A stretch of 15,762 nt of DNA from Podila epigama (lineage: Eukaryota > Mortierellomycota > Mortierellomycetes > Mortierellales > Mortierellaceae). Of the stretch, positions 1 to 7,712 are shown piece after piece (the stretch's first letter is position 1; each line of letters opens with the position of its first letter). The translations under genes and the position numbers were made by a program. The notes beneath the pieces were generated by a model that was given only the letters and a program-made list of their open reading frames with translations, made no database searches and was not told the DNA's origin. The DNA lies in contig JAAAVE010000627.1 of assembly GCA_015679605.1 (NCBI GenBank), positions 1-15,762 of the forward strand, written 5' to 3'.

Positions 1-1
1 A

Positions 2-349
2 CATTCTATTTGGTATAAAAATGTTGAAGGAAAAAATATTAAAATATTGCCTGATACTATAGAATCAATTTTAACTCCTATTGGTATAGCTCATTGGATT
101 CAAGGTGATGGCTACTGGTCTGAAGGAACTGTATTACTTTGTACAGATAATTTTACTGAAGAAGAAACCAAAAGATTAATTAGTCTTTTGGAAAATAAAT
201 TTGGACTAAAAGCTGGTCTTAAAAGAAGAATCAAAGGAAATGGTGAAATTTGTTATCGAATTAGATTCCATTTATCTAGCATTAATAATTTAAGAAATTT
301 AGTAAGTCCGTTTATTATACCTGAAATGTTATACAAATTAGGGTTATAA
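2..349 (+). CDS. LAGLIDADG homing endonuclease, C-terminal part, in nad5 intron (5' end outside window)
   Basis: The reading frame is open from the first bases of the window, so the ATG-less TTG at 47 is not the real start. The protein enters from upstream and ends at TAA 347-349. The visible 115 residues contain the second LAGLIDADG helix (LTPIGIAHWIQGDGYW), with the acidic residue of GDG as the expected metal-binding catalytic position. They continue into the usual C-terminal fold and end in MLYKLGL, the same ending type as the cob-i3 enzyme (MLYKLGPSL). Family knowledge: such enzymes cut the intronless allele and drive intron homing. The stop lies about 320 bases before the intron 3' splice site, so here the ribozyme core follows the gene. 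No frame break is seen in this part; whether the first motif is intact cannot be judged. Confidence 0.9.
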   Translation, partial: HSIWYKNVEGKNIKILPDTIESILTPIGIAHWIQGDGYWSEGTVLLCTDNFTEEETKRLISLLENKFGLKAGLKRRIKGNGEICYRIRFHLSSINNLRNLVSPFIIPEMLYKLGL

Positions 350-370
350 CTTATTAGTGATTTTAATATT

Positions 371-430
371 ATTTATTTTAATTTTCATCGTTTTACAACT
401 AAAATAAACACCCCCTCACCCTTTTTAAAA
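371..430 (+). repeat. Diverged copy of the nad5 3' end inside the nad5 intron
   Basis: This stretch resembles the last coding bases of nad5 (about 1890-1943). Both carry TTTTACAACTAA followed by AAACACCC, a C/T-rich run and TTTT. If read in frame, the copy gives RFTTKINTPSPF against RHFTTKTNTLHLF at the nad5 C-terminus. It lies just after the endonuclease stop at 349. It may be a duplicated nad5 tail carried with the endonuclease, or a repeated 3'-end element that also supplies the last codons of nad5. It has no ORF function of its own that I can see. Confidence 0.65.
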
Positions 431-669
431 AATCGAAAATATTATGTAGGGCCCTCCTTAAACATTACTATATGCTGGAACATCCTTAGAGCTTTAAGTA
501 CCAATATTATTACATATTGGTAAAAATCTTAAAGATTGGACAATCAGCAGGAAACCAACGAGATCTCTCTAGTAGGATCCTCAGAGACTACACGTAATGG
601 CTTAAATTAAAAAAAATTTAGGTATGATATAGTCCAATTCATCGTGAAAGCGATGATTAATACAATTTG

Positions 670-1941
670 CCTACTCCTGTTTCAGCTTTAATTCATAGTG
701 CTACTATGGTAACAGCAGGTATTTTCTTAATGATAAGAAGTTCACCATTATTAGAATATAGTAGTACAGCATTAATAGTAATTACATGTTTAGGGTCATT
801 ATCAGCATTTGTGTTTGCTTCTATTGGATTAGTACAAAATGATCTTAAACGAATAATCGCTTATTCAACAGCTAGTCAATTAGGATATTTAGGTGCAGTA
901 TGTGGTTTAAGTCAATATAATATAGCTTTTTATCATATTATTAATCATGCTTTCTTCAAAGCTTTATTATTCTTAGCAGCTGGATCTGTTATCCATGCTA
1001 TGGCAGACGAACAAGATGTTCGAAAAATGGGTGGTTTAGCTAAATTATTACCATTTACTTTTGTAGTAATGTTTATTGCTGCTTTAAGTAACATTGCTTT
1101 CCCTTTCTTATCTGGTTTCTATTCTAAAGAAATTATAATTTTATCAGGTTATGGACAATATACATTCCAAGGTTCTTTTGCTTATTGGTTAACAACTCTA
1201 GCAGCATTCTTTACTTCTATTTATACAACAAGACTTTTATATTTAACTTTCTTTTCTATTCCTAATGGTACTAGAAATAATTATGAAAATACTCATGAAG
1301 CACCTTTCTTCATGGCAATACCTTTAGGGATATTAGCTGTATTATCAGTAGTTTTTGGTTATTTATCTAAAGACTTATTTATTGGTATGGGTAGCGATTT
1401 CTTCGGGAATGCTGTATTTATCCATCCTAATAATATTATTCTTATAGATGCTGAATTTGCAATACCTTTATTTATTAAATTATTGCCATCTATTCTAACT
1501 ATTTGTGGATTTATTGGTACATTATTATTTTACGAATTTGTACCGAACATTTTAGTTGAAATAAAATTATCTAAACTTGGTAGAACATTCTATACATTCT
1601 TAAATCAAAAATACTTCTTTGATTTAGTATACTCTCGTATAGTAGCTTTAATCTTAAACTTAGGTTATCATACTCATAAAATAATAGATAGAGGAGCATT
1701 GGAGCTTATAGGGCCAACAGGTCTTACTAATCTTTTCTCAAGTACTAGTAAAACTATAGCAAGCGCAGATAGCGGATATATCCCTAACTTAGCATTATAT
1801 ATAATTATGTCTGTTATAACATTAACAGCTTCAGTATTATATTTAGATGATGCTAGATTATTATTAGTATTTGTTTCTACTTTATTCTTAATTTTTTCTC
1901 GTCATTTTACAACTAAGACAAACACCCTCCACCTTTTCTAA
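670..1941 (+). CDS. nad5: NADH dehydrogenase subunit 5, 3' exon
   Basis: Nad5 is a membrane-arm subunit of respiratory complex I, an antiporter-like proton-pumping protein of the inner mitochondrial membrane. The exon encodes 423 residues beginning PTPVSALIHSATMVTAG, a signature of the antiporter-like core. It continues with LKRIIAYSTASQLGY and HIINHAFFKALLFLAAG, which contain the conserved charged and histidine residues of the family. Many transmembrane helices follow, including a long C-terminal helical region. The 5' exon is outside the window. The TTG at 667 is not a start; it is the end of the intron plus the terminal G. The last residues, FTTKTNTLHLF, are encoded by a C-rich motif that recurs after other genes, so the C-terminal tail may be a recent extension. 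TAA is at 1939-1941. All Trp codons are TGG. Confidence 0.97.
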   Translation, partial: PTPVSALIHSATMVTAGIFLMIRSSPLLEYSSTALIVITCLGSLSAFVFASIGLVQNDLKRIIAYSTASQLGYLGAVCGLSQYNIAFYHIINHAFFKALLFLAAGSVIHAMADEQDVRKMGGLAKLLPFTFVVMFIAALSNIAFPFLSGFYSKEIIILSGYGQYTFQGSFAYWLTTLAAFFTSIYTTRLLYLTFFSIPNGTRNNYENTHEAPFFMAIPLGILAVLSVVFGYLSKDLFIGMGSDFFGNAVFIHPNNIILIDAEFAIPLFIKLLPSILTICGFIGTLLFYEFVPNILVEIKLSKLGRTFYTFLNQKYFFDLVYSRIVALILNLGYHTHKIIDRGALELIGPTGLTNLFSSTSKTIASADSGYIPNLALYIIMSVITLTASVLYLDDARLLLVFVSTLFLIFSRHFTTKTNTLHLF

Positions 1942-1975
1942 AATTTTCTCTTCATTCCTGAAAGGTGGGGGGGGT
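1919..1975 (+). terminator. nad5 3' hairpin, candidate mRNA 3'-end element
   Basis: The C-rich end of nad5 (1925-1938) can pair with the G-rich run at 1960-1972 to make a stem of about 13 pairs with one bulged U and a loop of about 21 bases containing the stop codon. The G side includes eight consecutive G (1967-1974). The 5' arm belongs to the AACACCC-type motif also found after cob, the unknown ORF and atp6. A role in 3'-end processing or mRNA protection is inference from position and repetition. Confidence 0.6.
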
Positions 1976-2070
1976 ACATTAATCTATATTTTTATTATTT
2001 TTAATCTTTTTTATTTAAGAAAAAACTAAAACGATCTTCAGAATAAGCTTATATGATTATCGTAATAATC

Positions 2071-2111
2071 TTCCGGCGGGTCCGGATGCATCCCCAAGCT
2101 TCCTCCGGGAG
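2071..2111 (-). repeat. GC-rich double-hairpin element, copy A (reverse orientation)
   Basis: A GC-rich island in very AT-rich DNA between nad5 and tRNA-Met. Read on the - strand it matches the copy in the cob-i2 endonuclease gene: a CCCGGAGG-type block, GGATGCATCCGG, then CGCCGGAAG. It contains short self-complementary blocks able to form hairpins. It resembles the GC clusters and double-hairpin elements known from fungal mitochondria; the specific family is not identified. Confidence 0.65.
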
Positions 2112-2234
2112 ATTTATTAGAATATTTTTATCCTTATACTTTATCAAGAATATCTCTATTTATGTAGAATTTTTCAAAGAAGGAAGAAAACTTAATTTAA
2201 GAACTAATGACCACTCTTTAATTTATTATATAAT

Positions 2235-2305
2235 AAGACAATAGCTTAACGTAAAGCTTTCTGCTCATAACGGACACGATGGAAGTTCGACTCTTCCTTG
2301 TCTTA
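2235..2305 (+). tRNA. trnM: tRNA-Met (CAT)
   Basis: A cloverleaf of 71 nt. The acceptor AAGACAA pairs with TTGTCTT and the discriminator is A. The D stem is GCTT/AAGC. The anticodon loop CTCATAA gives CAT. The T stem GGAAG/CTTCC encloses the loop TTCGACT. One weak pair at the base of the anticodon stem (T-C) is tolerated. From sequence alone I cannot tell initiator from elongator. It sits between nad5 and cob on the same strand. Confidence 0.93.
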
Positions 2306-2791
2306 ATTTACATTTACCTTTATATAAAAGTATTCTATATAATATACAAAAATGTATATTATTAATTTCTTTAATTTAAAAAATTAAGTCGGGATTTCGT
2401 AAATATATATACGAAATTAAACAACGGTAAAAATTTTAGATGTATTTAGTTATAATTCTATATTTATAGCCAAATAGATTAATTATTTTTTTCGTTTATA
2501 TATAATTATATACTTAAAATTAATTAAAGTGCATATTTAGTTTAATATTAAGCCCAGAGCGGTCTATAACTGCCTGGTATGGCTAAAAAGCGGCCTAAAT
2601 TAATAACTAATTTTGTTTTTATTATTTTATATAAAAAAAATAAAACCAAGAAAACAAATAAATAATGAAAACAATATACCCTCGTAAAGGGTGGTATACC
2701 TTATTATGTTATTCTTATTTATATATTATATAGTTAATAAAATATTAAATAGAAAAATAATATAGGAATATAAAAAAATTTTTTTTTTATT
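2306..2791 (+). other. Spacer and probable cob leader, no gene seen
   Basis: About 490 bases with no supported gene. There are AT-rich hairpins (AATATAC/GTATATT near 2340-2360; ATTTCGT/ACGAAAT near 2394-2417). A more GC-rich folded patch at about 2552-2598 has AGCC/GGCT and GC/GC pairings. A small hairpin at about 2677-2700 (ATACCCT with AGGGTGGTAT) lies 90-110 bases before cob. I tested the folded patch as a tRNA and it does not make a cloverleaf. These may be leader structures or processing sites of cob mRNA, but that is inference. Confidence 0.5.
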
Positions 2792-3103
2792 TTGAAGCTT
2801 TTAAAAACCCATCCATTTTTAAGTTTAGTTAATAGTTATGTAATAGATTCACCTTCTCCTTCAAATATTTCATATTTATGGAATTATGGTAGTCTTCTTG
2901 GTGTTGTATTAGTAATTCAAATCGCTACAGGTGTTACATTAGCAATGCATTATGTACCACACGTAGATTTAGCCTTTATTAGCGTAGAGCATATTATGAG
3001 AGATGTTAATTATGGTTGGATGATAAGATATTTCCATGCAAATGGAGCAGCATTCTTCTTTATTTTCATTTATATCCATATGGCTAAAGGATTATATTAT
3101 GGT
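2792..3103 (+). CDS. cob: Cytochrome b, exon 1 (start at TTG)
   Basis: Cytochrome b is the di-heme membrane subunit of complex III, carrying electrons between the quinol sites in the inner mitochondrial membrane. The full gene joins 2792-3103, 4433-4513, 5950-6156 and 7154-7711 to give 385 aa, the usual family length. Exon 1 gives 104 codons. The first heme-ligand pair is present at His82 (YFHANGA) and His96 (IYIHMAKG), the canonical spacing. The N-terminus aligns with the usual MRLLKTHP as M-KLLKTHP, but the first codon is TTG. No ATG lies in frame between it and the stop at 2771-2773; ATT at 2789 is the only other near candidate. The exon ends at Gly104 (GGT), immediately before intron 1. 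Confidence 0.96.
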
Positions 3104-4054
3104 AAAATAAGCACCAAAAATAATAACTATTCCTTAATTTTAAAAAAATTCTCTTTATTTTTTGTGATAACAGGGTTCCTTATATATTCTCATAGTCTAA
3201 TTTACGAAAAAAATCTGGCATATTTATTAAATTATTTAGTTTCATTAAATAAGAATTTAATCAGTTTTTATGAGTATTATTATAGTATGTCTTATTTTGT
3301 ACCTATAATGATATATCATAATGCGGAAATAGAAAAACAAAAAATTATTTTTGAAAATAAAAAAAAACCTGGAATTAATATGTGGGTCCACAATGAATCA
3401 GGAAAAATATATATAGGTTCAGCTAAAAATTTGTCGGAACGAATATACCAATATTTTAATATAAATTATTTAAAGCGTTATAAATCTGTATATATTTATA
3501 AAGCTCTACTTCGTCACGGACATTCCGCGTTTTCTTTACATATTCTTGAATATGAAAATATATCTAATTTAGAAAAAGAAGAAGCTCGTAAATTAATACT
3601 TTTACGTGAACAGTACTTTATAGATTTTATTTTTTTTTAATGATGGGATAAATTCGTACAATATATTAAAAGTTGCAGGTTCTTCATTAGGATATAACCA
3701 TTCTATTGAGACTAAAATTTTAATTAGTAAAGCCTTGAAAGGTGAGAATAGTCCCAATTTTGGTAAAACAGGTAAAACCCATCCTATGTTTGGTAAAACT
3801 CATTCAGTATAAACTTTAAATTTAATGAGTAAAGCAAAAACTGGGGATAATCACCCGAATTTTGGTATAATTCGTTCAGCTGAAACTAAAAATAAGATTT
3901 CTTTAACCTTAACTAAAAAAGTATTTTTATATGAAATTATTATAAAGACTAATGTGACAAAATTATATAAAACTTTTAATTCTAGTATTGAAGCTGCTAA
4001 TTATTTAAATATTAGCAGACGTTCATTATCTAGGTATTTAGATAAAAATTAATT
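3104..4054 (+). pseudogene. GIY-YIG homing endonuclease in cob-i1, broken by a frameshift and a stop
   Basis: The frame continues from cob exon 1 into the intron. At about 3376-3420 it encodes a GIY-YIG module: GINMWV in place of GIY and a good YIGSA, then an LSERIYQYF helix and an LREQYFIDF segment. The family then expects YNIL..AGSSLGY and NUMOD-type repeats (NPNFGKT, HPMFGKTHS). These are present but in another frame. The break is in a run of nine T at 3630-3638, where a one-base indel leads to the stop at 3638-3640. The downstream frame also has an in-frame TAA at 3810-3812 before it resumes to the stop near 4052. The last part (SIEAANYLNISRRSLSRYL) is a helix-turn-helix-like DNA-binding tail. 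The enzyme is probably inactive unless the T-run is slipped. Confidence 0.85.
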
Positions 4055-4087
4055 ATACAAAAATAAATGGGAACTAACTACATCCTT

Positions 4088-4106
4088 AAATTCGGCCTCT
4101 GGCAAA
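4088..4106 (-). repeat. Short GC element (TTTGCC-GAGGCCGAA type)
   Basis: On the - strand this reads TTTGCCAGAGGCCGAATTT, one base different from 8931-8949. It is a dispersed short GC element between the broken endonuclease gene and the core of cob-i1. A related sequence lies in reverse in the cox3 intron endonuclease gene at about 14418-14440. Confidence 0.55.
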
Positions 4107-4432
4107 GAATAAAGAGATTAACAAAAAATTAAGTTTTTAATAGTATTATTTTTTTATGCTAGTAGCCACTTAAAGTAGTAATACTTTAATGCAAATAGGG
4201 TGAATTGCAAGGATATCCATTTATAAATGGACAATTTGCAGCGAAGTATATATCAGTGTTTTAAGGGGTATATAAACGTTCAACGACTAATCGGTGAGCA
4301 ACATTAGCAATAATCCGGACACGAGAGCCCTACAACCATCTAATTATTATATTAGATAGGTTGAAGACATAGTCTAAACCAATAGGTAACTATTGGATGA
4401 TAAAGTTAAACGCTTTATCGGTAATATAATTG

Positions 4433-4513
4433 TCATACAAAGCACCAAGAGTAATGTTATGGTCAATAGGTGTTATTATTTTCTTATTATTAATAATAAC
4501 AGGATTCTTAGGT
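4433..4513 (+). CDS. cob: Cytochrome b, exon 2
   Basis: A 27-codon exon encoding SYKAPRVMLWSIGV through ITGFLG, residues 105-131 of cytochrome b and part of the third transmembrane helix. It begins right after the terminal G of cob-i1 (4432) and ends at GGT before cob-i2. Both junctions lie between codons. The TTG at 4430 is intron sequence, not a start. Such a small exon between two group I introns requires both introns to splice. Confidence 0.95.
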
Positions 4514-5455
4514 TTAGAAACTAGCCTAAAATGGTTAAATATAGATAATTCAAATAAAATAAATGTTCAAAGCGAACTTTTTCCGCAAGCCAGTTTTTTA
4601 GTATCAACAATTGTTCCTATTAATTCTCAAAATAATTCTTCAAATAAAGAAGAGAATAAATTAAATTATTGGTTAAATCATTATAATATTAAACCTATAA
4701 TTGTTTATGAATCTCTTTATAAAGATGAGATAAAAGAAAACATAAAACTTGAAACAAGAAAAAAAGCTGGTATTTACGGTATTTTTAATATTAAAACAGG
4801 TGATTTTTATATAGGTAGTGCGATTACAAATAAATTTTATAGTAGATTCTACAAACATTTAATTAAAGGAATTGGTAGTAAGTATGTATATAATTCTGTT
4901 AATAAATATGGTCTCGAAAACTTTGCTTTTGTAATCTTAGAGTATTTTACTGAAGAAGTTACTAAAAAAAATAATAAAAAACTTATGGATCTTGAGACTA
5001 AGTGGATTAAAACTTATTCTCCATCATATAATATTTTATTAGAAGCTGGGAATTCTTTTGGTTATAAACATACTGAAGAAACAAAACAAAAAATGAAAGA
5101 AAATTATTCAGATAAACGAAGGAATAAAGTTGCTTCTATTAATAAAAATAAACATCTTTCAGATCATACTAAAAATTTATTAAGAGAACGAGCTGCCCCC
5201 GGGAGGGGGCTGCATCCGGCTCCGCCGGAAGCTTTAAATATGAATAGTGAAACTAAGGATAAAATAAGAAAAACATTATCAAAATCTGTTACTCTTTATA
5301 ACTTAGATTCATCAGTTTATACTTCATTCTCTGGATTATATGAAATGGCCAAATATTTTAAATGTGATACTAGAACTATTAATAAAGCTATTGAAGATAA
5401 GAAATTATTTAAAAAACAATGGTATGTAAAATTTAATAATCCTTCTAAACAATAA
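4514..5455 (+). CDS. GIY-YIG homing endonuclease, fused in frame to cob exon 2
   Basis: The ORF runs on from exon 2 with no stop, so the enzyme is likely made as a cob-fusion precursor and trimmed, as is common for intron ORFs. The GIY-YIG domain starts at about 4768 with AGIYGIFNIKTGDFYIGSA. Conserved features follow: an Arg/His-containing helix (YSRFYKHL), the VNKYGLENFAF segment, and a Glu-containing segment (LETKWIKTYSPSYNIL). The tail has GNSFGYKHTEETKQKM, a NUMOD-type linker, and a C-terminal ARM-like region with helix-turn-helix character (GLYEMAKYFKCDTRTINKAI). An in-frame GC element of about 42 bases (5191-5233) adds residues AAPGRGLHPAPPEA to the linker. The frame is otherwise complete to TAA 5453-5455, so it is likely active or recently active. 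Confidence 0.9.
   Translation, partial: LETSLKWLNIDNSNKINVQSELFPQASFLVSTIVPINSQNNSSNKEENKLNYWLNHYNIKPIIVYESLYKDEIKENIKLETRKKAGIYGIFNIKTGDFYIGSAITNKFYSRFYKHLIKGIGSKYVYNSVNKYGLENFAFVILEYFTEEVTKKNNKKLMDLETKWIKTYSPSYNILLEAGNSFGYKHTEETKQKMKENYSDKRRNKVASINKNKHLSDHTKNLLRERAAPGRGLHPAPPEALNMNSETKDKIRKTLSKSVTLYNLDSSVYTSFSGLYEMAKYFKCDTRTINKAIEDKKLFKKQWYVKFNNPSKQ
5191..5233 (+). repeat. GC-rich double-hairpin element, copy B, in frame inside the endonuclease gene
   Basis: Starts with AGCT, then GCCCCC/GGGGGC (first hairpin, loop GGGAG), TGCAT, then CCGG-CTCCG-CCGG (second hairpin), and ends AAGCT. It is about 42 bases, a multiple of three with no stop, so it is tolerated as a peptide insert. The base composition is sharply unlike the AT-rich host gene. 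Copies D (13038) and E (12258) share the GGAAGCT end. Confidence 0.8.
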
Positions 5456-5949
5456 TCATACCTGCCTCTGGCGGGTCTCTTTATGTTACCTGTTATAATA
5501 AAGACTTGAATTTTTTTATATTTAATTATAGTCCTATTCGGAGTATTATGTAATTTTCACAAAAAAATAATACAGTAGAATAGAATATCCTGACAGGGAT
5601 ATTGGAGAGTATCATCGATCTCTCTGGCTACATTAGTGAAAACGGTTAAAAATTATTCTTCTTTTTTAAGACCGTCGGTTATGTGAATAATCGCTACAGA
5701 CTGGGTCACTGATGGGTGTCTGATTTAGTAAATTAATTTTTATCTAAAAATGATGCTTAATGTACAGTCGGAATTTCCAAAAATTATAAGTCTAATTAAT
5801 TCTTAAAAGACTATATATTTTTCACAAGGCCTTAAATGATGCTTATTAGAAAGAGTTAAAACTTGAGGATTAATGAGTTGATAAGGTACAGGTAAATTAA
5901 GCTAGGAGAAAATATATAAATTATATTTATGCTTAATTTAGGAAATTGG

Positions 5950-6156
5950 TATGTACTTCCTTATGGACAAATGTCATTTTGGGGAGCAACCGTAATTACT
6001 AATTTAATGTCAGCAATACCGTGGATAGGTAATGATTTCGTAGAATTTCTGTGGGGGGGTTTCAGTGTTGGAAACCCTACTTTAAACAGATTCTTTAGTT
6101 TACATTATTTATTACCATTTATCTTAGCTGCTTTAGTAATAATGCATCTTATAGCT
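5950..6156 (+). CDS. cob: Cytochrome b, exon 3
   Basis: A 69-codon exon, residues 132-200. It starts [19 protein letters not shown]. It holds the conserved PWIG motif at the quinol-oxidation-side helix and the second heme-ligand pair, His183 (FSLHYLLPF) and His197 (IMHLIA), exactly 14 residues apart. It begins after intron G5949 and ends at Ala200 (GCT). The reading beyond into Gln-Val-stop is intron sequence. Confidence 0.96.
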
Positions 6157-7153
6157 CAAGTGTAGGGCCTTTACAATTGGTAACAATTTTATTAGCATCA
6201 AGCTATATGCTGGAATATCCTAAAGCCTTAAGTACCAATATTAAAATTATATCGGTAAAAATCTTAAGGATGTACAATGGACAATCAGCAGGAAACCAAC
6301 GATACGTAAGTATCTAGTAGGATCCTCAGAGACTACACGCTTGACATCCTATGAATATTTAGGATGATGATATAGTCCAGCTTAATTTCGAAAGAATTAT
6401 TAGTTACTGTTCATAACTAAACCATATTTTCTTTATGGCACACGATCTTTAAGATCACGGGTCTCGTCAATCGCTAAACTTTTCCATACTAACACAAGTA
6501 ATTGGGCAAAAAGAATGAATAAAGCAGAAAGAGAAAATTATGAACTTGATGATTATTTACAACAAGTATTAGTAGGAAATATCCTTGGTGATGTTCACAT
6601 GAGAAGATTTTCCGAAAATTCTAATGTAAGAGTTATATTCAGACAAGGTTCAACTAATGCTTTTTATTTATTACATTCATATGAATTATTTCAAAAATTT
6701 GTTGCTAGTCCACCTTCAGTAGTAACAGTTTTAGATTCAAAAACAGGGAAATCTAGATATAATTTTAGTTTTTCTACTTTAGCTCTTCCTTGTTTTAATA
6801 AATTATACGAATCTTTTTATGTAGATAAAATAAAAAGAATTCCTTCAAATATTTCTGAGATTTTAACTCCTGTGAGTTTAGCTTATTGGATAATGGATGA
6901 TGGAAGTTTTACTGGAAGTGGGTTAAGAATTTCTACAAATTCATTTAGTTCTAAAGATTTAGATTTATTAATAAACGCATTAGAAAAAAATTTTTCTATA
7001 AAAGCTTCAAGAAATATTCAATATAAAGATAGATCACAATATACTTTATATATCACAAAAGCTCAATTACCTCTAGTTAGATCCCTGGTTATAGATTATA
7101 TGCACCCTGACATGTTATACAAACTAGGCCCTAGTTTATAACAAACAAAAATG
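6157..7153 (+). mobile_element. Group I intron cob-i3 (IB-like) with LAGLIDADG gene
   Basis: Inserted after nucleotide 600 of the cob coding sequence, between Ala200 and Leu201, ending in G7153. The core lies at the 5' side: Q AATCAGCAGG at 6282-6291, R CCTCAGAGACTACACG from 6324 and S GATATAGTCC at 6369-6378. The endonuclease ORF follows it. The core is nearly the same sequence as in the nad5 intron and cox3-i2. The order is core then ORF here, but ORF then core in nad5. Confidence 0.88.
6515..7141 (+). CDS. LAGLIDADG homing endonuclease, free-standing in cob-i3
   Basis: A 208-residue protein from ATG 6515 to TAA. The first LAGLIDADG helix is at about residues 17-28 (VLVGNILGDVHM) and the second at about 120-135 (LTPVSLAYWIMDDGSF). 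The acidic residues at the motif ends are both kept, so the catalytic pair is present. The frame is open upstream to 6404, reading through TNTSNWAKRM, so an earlier non-ATG start or a longer native protein is possible; the upstream frame does not reach exon 3 (TAG at 6401). It ends MLYKLGPSL 12 bases before the splice site. Function: double-strand cutting of the intronless cob allele; possible help in splicing is family knowledge, not shown here. Confidence 0.92.
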   Translation: MNKAERENYELDDYLQQVLVGNILGDVHMRRFSENSNVRVIFRQGSTNAFYLLHSYELFQKFVASPPSVVTVLDSKTGKSRYNFSFSTLALPCFNKLYESFYVDKIKRIPSNISEILTPVSLAYWIMDDGSFTGSGLRISTNSFSSKDLDLLINALEKNFSIKASRNIQYKDRSQYTLYITKAQLPLVRSLVIDYMHPDMLYKLGPSL

Positions 7154-7711
7154 CTACACGAGCATGGATCAAACAATCCATTAGGGATTACTTCAAATGT
7201 AGATAGAATAAGATTCCATCCTTACTATAGCTTCAAAGATTTAGTAGGTCTTTTTGTTTTCTTCTTCTTATTTGCATATTTTGTATTCTTTAATCCAAAC
7301 TTCTTTGGAGAAAGTGATAACTATATCCCTGCAAATCCTTTAGTAACACCTATCTCAATTGTACCAGAATTCTATTTATTACCATTCTATGCAATCTTAA
7401 GATCAATCCCTCACAAATTACTTGGGGTTATCGGAATGGTGGCAGCTATTTTAATCTTATTAGCAACACCTTTCTTAGATACATCTAGAATTAGATCTAT
7501 GCAATTCAGACCAATTATGAAATTCTTCTTCTGGTTATTTGTTGCTAATTTCTTAATTTTAGGTTGGATTGGTGCGAACCATCCAGAAAGCCCATTAGTG
7601 GAAATTGGACAAGTTTCAACAGTATTCTATTTCTCTTACTTCTTAGTAATCTTACCAGTAGTAGGAATTATAGAAAACACGTTATTCGATTTAGGAACAA
7701 AAACTAAATAA
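7154..7711 (+). CDS. cob: Cytochrome b, exon 4
   Basis: The last exon, 185 residues, starts [12 protein letters not shown] right after intron G7153. The ATG at 7151 is intron sequence. It includes the conserved [21 protein letters not shown] (the PEF motif is PEFY here, near the quinol-oxidation site) and the C-terminal helices. It ends at TAA 7709-7711. Seven bases later a C-rich motif starts a strong hairpin. UGG encodes all Trp residues. Confidence 0.97.
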   Translation, partial: LHEHGSNNPLGITSNVDRIRFHPYYSFKDLVGLFVFFFLFAYFVFFNPNFFGESDNYIPANPLVTPISIVPEFYLLPFYAILRSIPHKLLGVIGMVAAILILLATPFLDTSRIRSMQFRPIMKFFFWLFVANFLILGWIGANHPESPLVEIGQVSTVFYFSYFLVILPVVGIIENTLFDLGTKTK

Positions 7712-7712
7712 A

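Larger units (their letters stand above)
1..669 (+). mobile_element. Group I intron (IB-like) in nad5, 3' part
   Basis: The catalytic core is readable: the Q element AATCAGCAGG at 542-551, R CCTCAGAGACTACACG at 579-594 and S GATATAGTCC at 625-635. The P7 pairing GACTA/TAGTC links R and S. The intron should end at G669, the terminal G, because nad5 coding resumes with CCT ACT CCT (PTPVSALIH) at 670. That exon normally follows a Gly codon, whose upstream exon is outside the window. The endonuclease gene lies 5' of the core. Between them, at about 371-430, is a copy of the nad5 3' end. Subgroup assignment is by eye from the Q/R/S motifs. Confidence 0.85.
3104..4432 (+). mobile_element. Group I intron cob-i1 (IA-like) with broken GIY-YIG gene
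   Basis: Inserted after nucleotide 312 of the cob coding sequence, between Gly104 and Ser105. The 5' exon ends in T and the intron ends in G4432. The core is near the 3' end: Q-like AATTTGCAGCGAAG at 4233-4246, R GTTCAACGACTAATC from 4278 and S GAAGACATAGTCTA at 4363-4376, with GACTA/TAGTC as P7. A hairpin CCATCTAAT/ATTAGATAGG lies at about 4336-4361 between R and S. An inverted copy of a small GC element is at 4088-4106. The endonuclease frame fused to exon 1 is disrupted. Confidence 0.88.
4514..5949 (+). mobile_element. Group I intron cob-i2 (ID/IC-like) with GIY-YIG gene
   Basis: Inserted after nucleotide 393 of the cob coding sequence, between Gly131 and Tyr132, ending in G5949. The core follows the ORF: ACATTAGTGAAAACGG at about 5631-5646, ACCGTCGGTTAT from 5671, R ATCGCTACAGACTGG from 5689 and S CTTAATGTACAGTCGG ending at 5771, with P7 GACT/AGTC. 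This core is very similar to that of cox3-i1, which carries a different endonuclease class. A small GC hairpin (CCTGCC/GGCGGG) follows the ORF stop at about 5461-5474. Confidence 0.88.

Noticed and set aside
667-669. TTG as start of nad5 (likewise TTG 4430, ATG 7151 and TTG 15254 for cob and cox3 exons)
   Set aside because: These triplets are the last bases of group I introns ending in G. The exons start at 670, 4433, 7154 and 15257.
2053-2244. 63-codon + strand reading frame between nad5 and cob
   Set aside because: It runs through GC element copy A and into tRNA-Met. No coding character or family likeness is seen.
2537-2611. Folded patch in the cob leader tested as a tRNA
   Set aside because: TTAGTT/AACTAA closes it, but no anticodon or T arm forms.
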